This document shows positions 59,912 through 64,000 of a DNA stretch of 64,000 bases, piece by piece. The notes below the pieces were generated by a model, which ran no database searches, was not told where the DNA came from, and saw only the letters and a program-made list of their open reading frames with translations. The DNA comes from Bacteroidales bacterium (GTDB lineage: Bacteria; Bacteroidota; Bacteroidia; Bacteroidales; WCHB1-69). Position numbers and translations under genes: made by a program. The stretch covers positions 27,264-91,263 of the forward strand of contig JAFTCA010000004.1 of NCBI GenBank assembly GCA_017454945.1, written 5' to 3'. Numbering within the stretch: position 1 is the stretch's first letter; each line of letters starts with the position of its first letter.

Positions 59912-60357
59912 TGATTAAGACTGCGTCGGACGAGCATTTCATGAAGTTGGCCTATGCTGAAGCTCAAGAGGCTTTGGCGAAGGATGAGGTGCCTATCGGT
60001 GCTGTGGTGGTGCAGAACGGCGCCGTCATTGGCCGTGGCCATAATCTGACGCAGACGCTCAACGATGTGACAGCTCATGCCGAGATGCAAGCCATTACAG
60101 CAGCTGCCAGCTATCTGGGAGCCAAGTATTTGAACGAATGCACCCTCTATGTGACACTGGAACCGTGTGTGATGTGCGCAGGTGCTATTGCCTGGTCGCA
60201 GTTGGGCACACTGGTCTATGCGGCTGAAGATCCTAAAAAAGGATATACCTTGTTGGATAAGAATATTGTACATCCTAAAACGGAAGTGAGGAAGGGTGTG
60301 ATGCAGGAGGAATGTGCCGAGTTGTTGAAATCATTTTTTGCAAAAAAAAGAAGATAA
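59911..60357 (+). CDS. tadA: tRNA-specific adenosine deaminase
   Basis: Deaminates A34 to inosine in tRNA-Arg(ACG). 148 residues, normal length. Zinc site HAEMQAI (His and catalytic Glu) and PCVMCAGAI (two Cys), plus GAVVVQNGAVIGRGHN and the basic C-terminus. The start overlaps the upstream stop as TAATG, so translation is coupled to the peptidase gene. Confidence 0.95.
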   Translation: MIKTASDEHFMKLAYAEAQEALAKDEVPIGAVVVQNGAVIGRGHNLTQTLNDVTAHAEMQAITAAASYLGAKYLNECTLYVTLEPCVMCAGAIAWSQLGTLVYAAEDPKKGYTLLDKNIVHPKTEVRKGVMQEECAELLKSFFAKKRR

Positions 60358-60399
60358 AAATACGCTGAACCCAAATTTTGCGTTAGGTATATGGAACAA

Positions 60400-61191
60400 A
60401 TGAAAACGATGAAACGAATTTTCCTGATACTTGTGATTTGCCTGATGGCGTTTCAGGTTTATCCCCAACGCTTTATTGGTTCGGTAATTTTGGGTATGAA
60501 CACTTCGCAAGTGGATGGCGATGAGGTTTATCACTTCCGCAAATTCGGTGTCAACGGCGGCGGCTCGGTAATGGTGGCGCTCAATGAGAAGCAGACATGG
60601 TTTGCCACTATAGAATTACTTTACACGCAAAAAGGATCGTATCAGAAAGCTGCGGTCAAGATGAGCGATACACTTGATTTGGATGGTCATAACATTGATT
60701 ATTCCAAGCCGTTTAATGAGAAAATAAAGTATAAACTCAATCTCGATTATGTGGAGGTGCCGATATTGTTCCACTATGAGGATCCGCGAACAGGTTGGGC
60801 CCTCGGTCTGGGCGCTTCATGGGGACGCTTGGTCAATGTGAAGGAGATAGAAAACGGCTGGCGTACTACCACCAGCTTGCGTTCGGGAACCTATCGCAAG
60901 AGCGACTGGAGTGCGATTGCCGATTTGAAAATCAGATTGTGGAAAGGTTTGAAACTCAACTTCAGATACCAGTACACCTTCGTGCCAATTCGTACGAGGA
61001 CGTATTATATTGGAACTCCGAAGGAACGGGTGCGCAAGCAGTTCAATAATGTCATCACTATGCGACTTATCTATTCGATTAACGAGAAGTATGTTCCCAA
61101 CAACAAATATTATACCCGTCCGAACAGATACACATCGGTAAGAAGGCCTACCACTCGCTATATGCGTGATACAACGCCATTTGCCAAATGA
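60400..61191 (+). CDS. Outer membrane beta-barrel protein (PorT-like family)
   Basis: 263 residues from ATG 60400; ATGs at 60391 and 60409 are alternatives, and 60409 gives the tightest signal peptide MKRIFLILVICLMAFQVYPQ. About eight amphipathic strands follow (FIGSVILGMNTSQVDGDEVY; WALGLGASWGRLVNV; KLNFRYQYTFVPIR). The last 35 residues are basic and Tyr/Arg/Thr-rich (YYTRPNRYTSVRRPTTRYMR) and would protrude. Function unknown. Confidence 0.83.
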   Translation: MKTMKRIFLILVICLMAFQVYPQRFIGSVILGMNTSQVDGDEVYHFRKFGVNGGGSVMVALNEKQTWFATIELLYTQKGSYQKAAVKMSDTLDLDGHNIDYSKPFNEKIKYKLNLDYVEVPILFHYEDPRTGWALGLGASWGRLVNVKEIENGWRTTTSLRSGTYRKSDWSAIADLKIRLWKGLKLNFRYQYTFVPIRTRTYYIGTPKERVRKQFNNVITMRLIYSINEKYVPNNKYYTRPNRYTSVRRPTTRYMRDTTPFAK

Positions 61192-61211
61192 TTTTTTTAG
61201 AAAAAAATATT

Positions 61212-61240
61212 AATCTGCTGATTATTCGGCAGATTTTTTT
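61212..61240 (+). terminator. Terminator after the barrel gene
   Basis: ATCTGCTG/CGGCAGAT stem (one G-T pair), loop ATTATT, followed by seven T, 21 bases after the stop codon. Confidence 0.8.
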
Positions 61241-61265
61241 ATTTTTACACACTTAAAAGAAGCGG

Positions 61266-64000
61266 ATGGGAATCAAGAGAATACAGCAAGTATTTTTCAT
61301 ATTGGCACTTGTCGTGTTCCTATGCACCCCTAAGATGTTAAGGGCGCAGGTGCCCGATAATGTGGACTCTTCCGATTGCTCCATTCCGCCGCCACCGAAA
61401 GATTTTGATATCAAACTGAAATGGCGGACCCCGCATTATGCAGGTACGAATGATGCTCATTCTCACGGCCGTTCTACCCCTTTGGTCGGAGATGTTGATG
61501 GTGATGGTGAGGTGGAAATTGTGGTTCCATGGTCCCCCAACACTTCCAATAATAGTAATGATGCGTTAAGACCCAACACATTTTTGACTAGAAATCTTAA
61601 TGTGTTGAATGGTAAAACGGGTGCGTTAAAATATCAGATTAAAACCTGTGATTTCTCTGTTCATGGCCAGGCTATTGCCATGGCCGATGTGAATGGGGAT
61701 GGCAAGAGTGAAATCTTTATCGTGGCTGTGGGAACGAGAGCATCAACCACAAAACAGCAATATGGCGGCAAGTATGTCTATTGTTATGATGGTAGCAAAG
61801 CCAATACGACTTCCGAAGATTGCATTTGGAAAAGCGCGGATACCGTTTATCGCTCGTATATTCCTCTTATTGCGGATATTAACTATGATGGAACACCCGA
61901 ACTGGTTGTGGGTAGGCATATATTCAATGCCATCACAGGACGGGTATTGCTAAAAGGCACAATGAATGCCACCGGTTTGGGATATGGAGGCCCTCATAAT
62001 GTTAATGGTGAATGGCAGAATAAGAAGAAGCAAGAGTTGGGAGAGCAGTATTACATGTGTGCTGTGGCGGATATGGACGGTGATGGGAATTTGGAGATTT
62101 GTGCCGGCAATACAATTTACAAGCTCACGATAAATAGTCCGAATAGTATGTCTAATAACAAATTCAAGGTGTTGCGACAATGTACAGCCGCCTTGCCGTA
62201 TAACGATATCTATGATGGGCAAACTTTTGTGTTAGACTTTGATAATGATGGAGATTTGGATGTCTGTGTCATTGGTCGCCGTACTGATGAATTGCCTTCC
62301 AATACTTTCTCGAATGGAACGAATCATATCGGTTTTTATGTTTGGGACGGACAGACTCCTGACCTGATAGGGTATTTTATATGTGATCCGCATACTTTCT
62401 CGCTGAGCATTCCCTTTGCGGCTGATATTGATGGAGATGGTTTCCCCGAAGTTATTGCCAACGGCTGGATTCTTGGGCATTATTACAATGCCAATACAAA
62501 TCCTGATATGATGCATGTGTTCAGGTACAAGGCGGGTTATACATCATCTGCCAATAACACACAAGCTCGAAACATTGAAGAGATTTTTTCTCGGACACAA
62601 GCTGGAGAATATTGCGAAAGTGCTGGTTTTACGGTCTTTGATTTCAATCAGGATGGCAAATCGGAGATTGTGTTCCGAGGCCCTAGCAGTCTGTATATTT
62701 TGGATGGCTCCTCGTTAACCAAGCTTTGCGAGCCTATGAGCGTGGCTTCTGGCACGACCGCAGAGTACCCCATTGTGGCCGATGTCGATATGGATGGACA
62801 CGCTGATATTATTGTTACTGAGGAGTATAACTCTTCAAATGGCTCTGGCGGTTGTGTTTCTGTCTTTGAGAGTAAAACCCCAAATGCATGGGGACCAGCA
62901 CGTAAAGTGTGGAACCAATGGCCCTATAATGTGGTCAATATCAATGAGGATATGAGTGTGCCACAATATCTGTTTAACATAACAACACCTTTTGGTACAG
63001 GTGCCAATGTAAGAAAACCGTTTAATGCGTTCTTGCAGCAGGCCACCAAATTGACCAAGGATGGGGTCATGTTTTATCCTGCTCCTGATGCGAATCTTGT
63101 CCAAGATATATCCGCTATCCGATCGATATGCGATTCGGTCGTTATGGACCTCTGCTTTTCGAATGAAGGTTCTGCACCGTTGACGGCCCCTTATGGCTTG
63201 ACAGTCTATAAGGATGAATATCGCGGTGAAGTGTTGCGTACTCGTATTTTCCCAACCGATTTGGAACCAAAGGATACGATGTGTGTTCATCTCTCTTTTA
63301 AGGCATCGGAGATAAAAGAACTTTTGCCTATCGAGCGTTATGTAGTTACTATCAATGATATAGGGACAGGTATAGAAAAAGAAGGGGGACAACAAGAGGA
63401 GTGTGATACTACGAATAATAGGTTGGGTCGTGCATTTGAGGATTTAAAGTTCACTGCGCATTATGATACAACGGTTACCATTTGTAGCAATAAAATGCCG
63501 TTTTATTTTATTGATAGATACTTGAAAACAGGAGGTGACTATGGCTTTGCGTTGAAAACCAGTCAGGACTGTGATAGTATTGTAATGCTGCATTTAAGAG
63601 TGAAGGATCCAGTACACAACGTAGAAACTCTGGTTGCGTGCGACTCTTTGAGATGGCATGGGGAAAAATACACAGAATCAGGCACCTACGAGTACGACTA
63701 CACCAATGATGCAGGCTGTCCGAGCACCGACACGCTGCACCTGACCGTCAACCGCGCCACGCACAATGTGGAGAAAGAGACGGTCTGTGAGAGCTACGAA
63801 TGGCATGGGGAAAAATACACAGAATCAGGTGCCTACACTTACGACTATACCAACACGGACGGCTGTCCAAGTACAGATACGCTTCACCTGACGGTAAACT
63901 ACGGTACGCACAACGCAGAGACGGAGGTTGCCTGTGACTCGTTTATGTGGCACGGCACGAAGTACATCGAGTCGGGCACCTACGAGTATGACTACACCAA
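61266..64000 (+). CDS. Large exported FG-GAP/VCBS repeat protein with tandem 49-residue repeats, 3' end outside the window
   Basis: At least 911 codons, open to the window edge. Signal peptide MGIKRIQQVFFILALVVFLC ending LRAQ. About 60-560 hold seven or more FG-GAP/VCBS units with calcium-binding Asp loops (GDVDGDGEVEIVV, ADVNGDGKSEIFIV, DFDNDGDLDVCV, ADIDGDGFPEVIAN, DVDMDGHADIIV), consistent with an integrin-like beta-propeller. About 610-710 look like a CARDB/Ig-type sandwich (GTGANVRKPFNAFLQQATKL before it). From about 735 begins a degenerate unit, then 49-residue repeats (CDSLRWHGEKYTESGTYEYD). A T9SS C-terminal signal is expected beyond the edge but cannot be seen. Confidence 0.9.
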   Translation, partial: MGIKRIQQVFFILALVVFLCTPKMLRAQVPDNVDSSDCSIPPPPKDFDIKLKWRTPHYAGTNDAHSHGRSTPLVGDVDGDGEVEIVVPWSPNTSNNSNDALRPNTFLTRNLNVLNGKTGALKYQIKTCDFSVHGQAIAMADVNGDGKSEIFIVAVGTRASTTKQQYGGKYVYCYDGSKANTTSEDCIWKSADTVYRSYIPLIADINYDGTPELVVGRHIFNAITGRVLLKGTMNATGLGYGGPHNVNGEWQNKKKQELGEQYYMCAVADMDGDGNLEICAGNTIYKLTINSPNSMSNNKFKVLRQCTAALPYNDIYDGQTFVLDFDNDGDLDVCVIGRRTDELPSNTFSNGTNHIGFYVWDGQTPDLIGYFICDPHTFSLSIPFAADIDGDGFPEVIANGWILGHYYNANTNPDMMHVFRYKAGYTSSANNTQARNIEEIFSRTQAGEYCESAGFTVFDFNQDGKSEIVFRGPSSLYILDGSSLTKLCEPMSVASGTTAEYPIVADVDMDGHADIIVTEEYNSSNGSGGCVSVFESKTPNAWGPARKVWNQWPYNVVNINEDMSVPQYLFNITTPFGTGANVRKPFNAFLQQATKLTKDGVMFYPAPDANLVQDISAIRSICDSVVMDLCFSNEGSAPLTAPYGLTVYKDEYRGEVLRTRIFPTDLEPKDTMCVHLSFKASEIKELLPIERYVVTINDIGTGIEKEGGQQEECDTTNNRLGRAFEDLKFTAHYDTTVTICSNKMPFYFIDRYLKTGGDYGFALKTSQDCDSIVMLHLRVKDPVHNVETLVACDSLRWHGEKYTESGTYEYDYTNDAGCPSTDTLHLTVNRATHNVEKETVCESYEWHGEKYTESGAYTYDYTNTDGCPSTDTLHLTVNYGTHNAETEVACDSFMWHGTKYIESGTYEYDYT
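63612..64000 (+). repeat. Tandem 147-bp repeats coding for 49-residue units
   Basis: The TGG of the WHG motif recurs at 63654, 63801 and 63948, exactly 147 bases apart. Each unit reads CDS/CES...WHG..Y..SG.Y.YDYTN..GCPSTDTLHLTVN...HN. A diverged copy without WHG precedes it (from about 63480). The array continues past the window. Confidence 0.93.

Noticed and set aside
63612..64000. CRISPR-like array
   Set aside because: The 147-bp units are in frame, lack spacers and encode a protein repeat.

Overview
The window looks like a chromosomal segment from an uncultured, probably gut-associated member of the Bacteroidales (Bacteroidetes). Evidence: the TAnnTTTG -7 promoter element recurs upstream of genes on both strands; the RicT-GldH-PBP1A gene order, menaquinone genes, PorT-like and SusC-like barrels, BACON domains, a type IX secretion C-terminal signal and an abundance of short-lipobox lipoproteins are typical of that phylum. 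Genus cannot be assigned from the sequence alone.

Layout. 1-5.9 kb: the 5' part of gpsA (minus), a TonB-receptor-type outer-membrane barrel, an unrecognised 198-residue protein, then menA and ubiE/menG for menaquinone, closed by a bidirectional terminator facing a tRNA-Pro. 6-11.3 kb: a secreted protein of unknown function, a NagB/PIG-L fusion, and an orphan FecCD-type permease. 11.4-16.6 kb: ricT, gldH and a class A penicillin-binding protein in one operon, then a LytTR regulator. 16.6-30.3 kb (minus): a tight three-gene unit of an outer-membrane barrel, a 3198-residue exported protein and a fibronectin-type-III protein; this is the strongest candidate for an undescribed system. 30.6-39.2 kb: tRNA-Ser, the SRP RNA (ffs), a threonylcarbamoyl-AMP synthase, a flippase, a methyltransferase, a polyprenyl-phosphate sugar transferase with a lipoprotein, ApbE, an MltF-type lytic transglycosylase and a small lipoprotein. 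39.3-39.8 kb: a GC-rich non-coding block built from many inverted repeats. 39.9-50.2 kb: a lipoprotein, two M3 peptidase paralogues around an arginine decarboxylase, and an operon ruvB - OM barrel - FAH hydrolase - M3 lipoprotein, with dprA upstream. 50.3-64 kb: a RhuM/phospholipase-D-like fusion, a T9SS-exported M6 protease, a calcineurin-like phosphatase, tyrS, an M16 peptidase with tadA, another barrel, and the first 911 codons of a large FG-GAP/VCBS repeat protein that runs off the window in tandem 49-residue repeats.

Most of the gene content concerns the cell envelope: surface and outer-membrane proteins, peptidoglycan synthesis and turnover, glycan assembly and peptide scavenging. The housekeeping genes (gpsA, menA, ubiE, tyrS, tadA, ruvB, dprA, ffs, tRNAs) are scattered between these. 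No CRISPR array, rRNA, transposase or clear prophage was seen.
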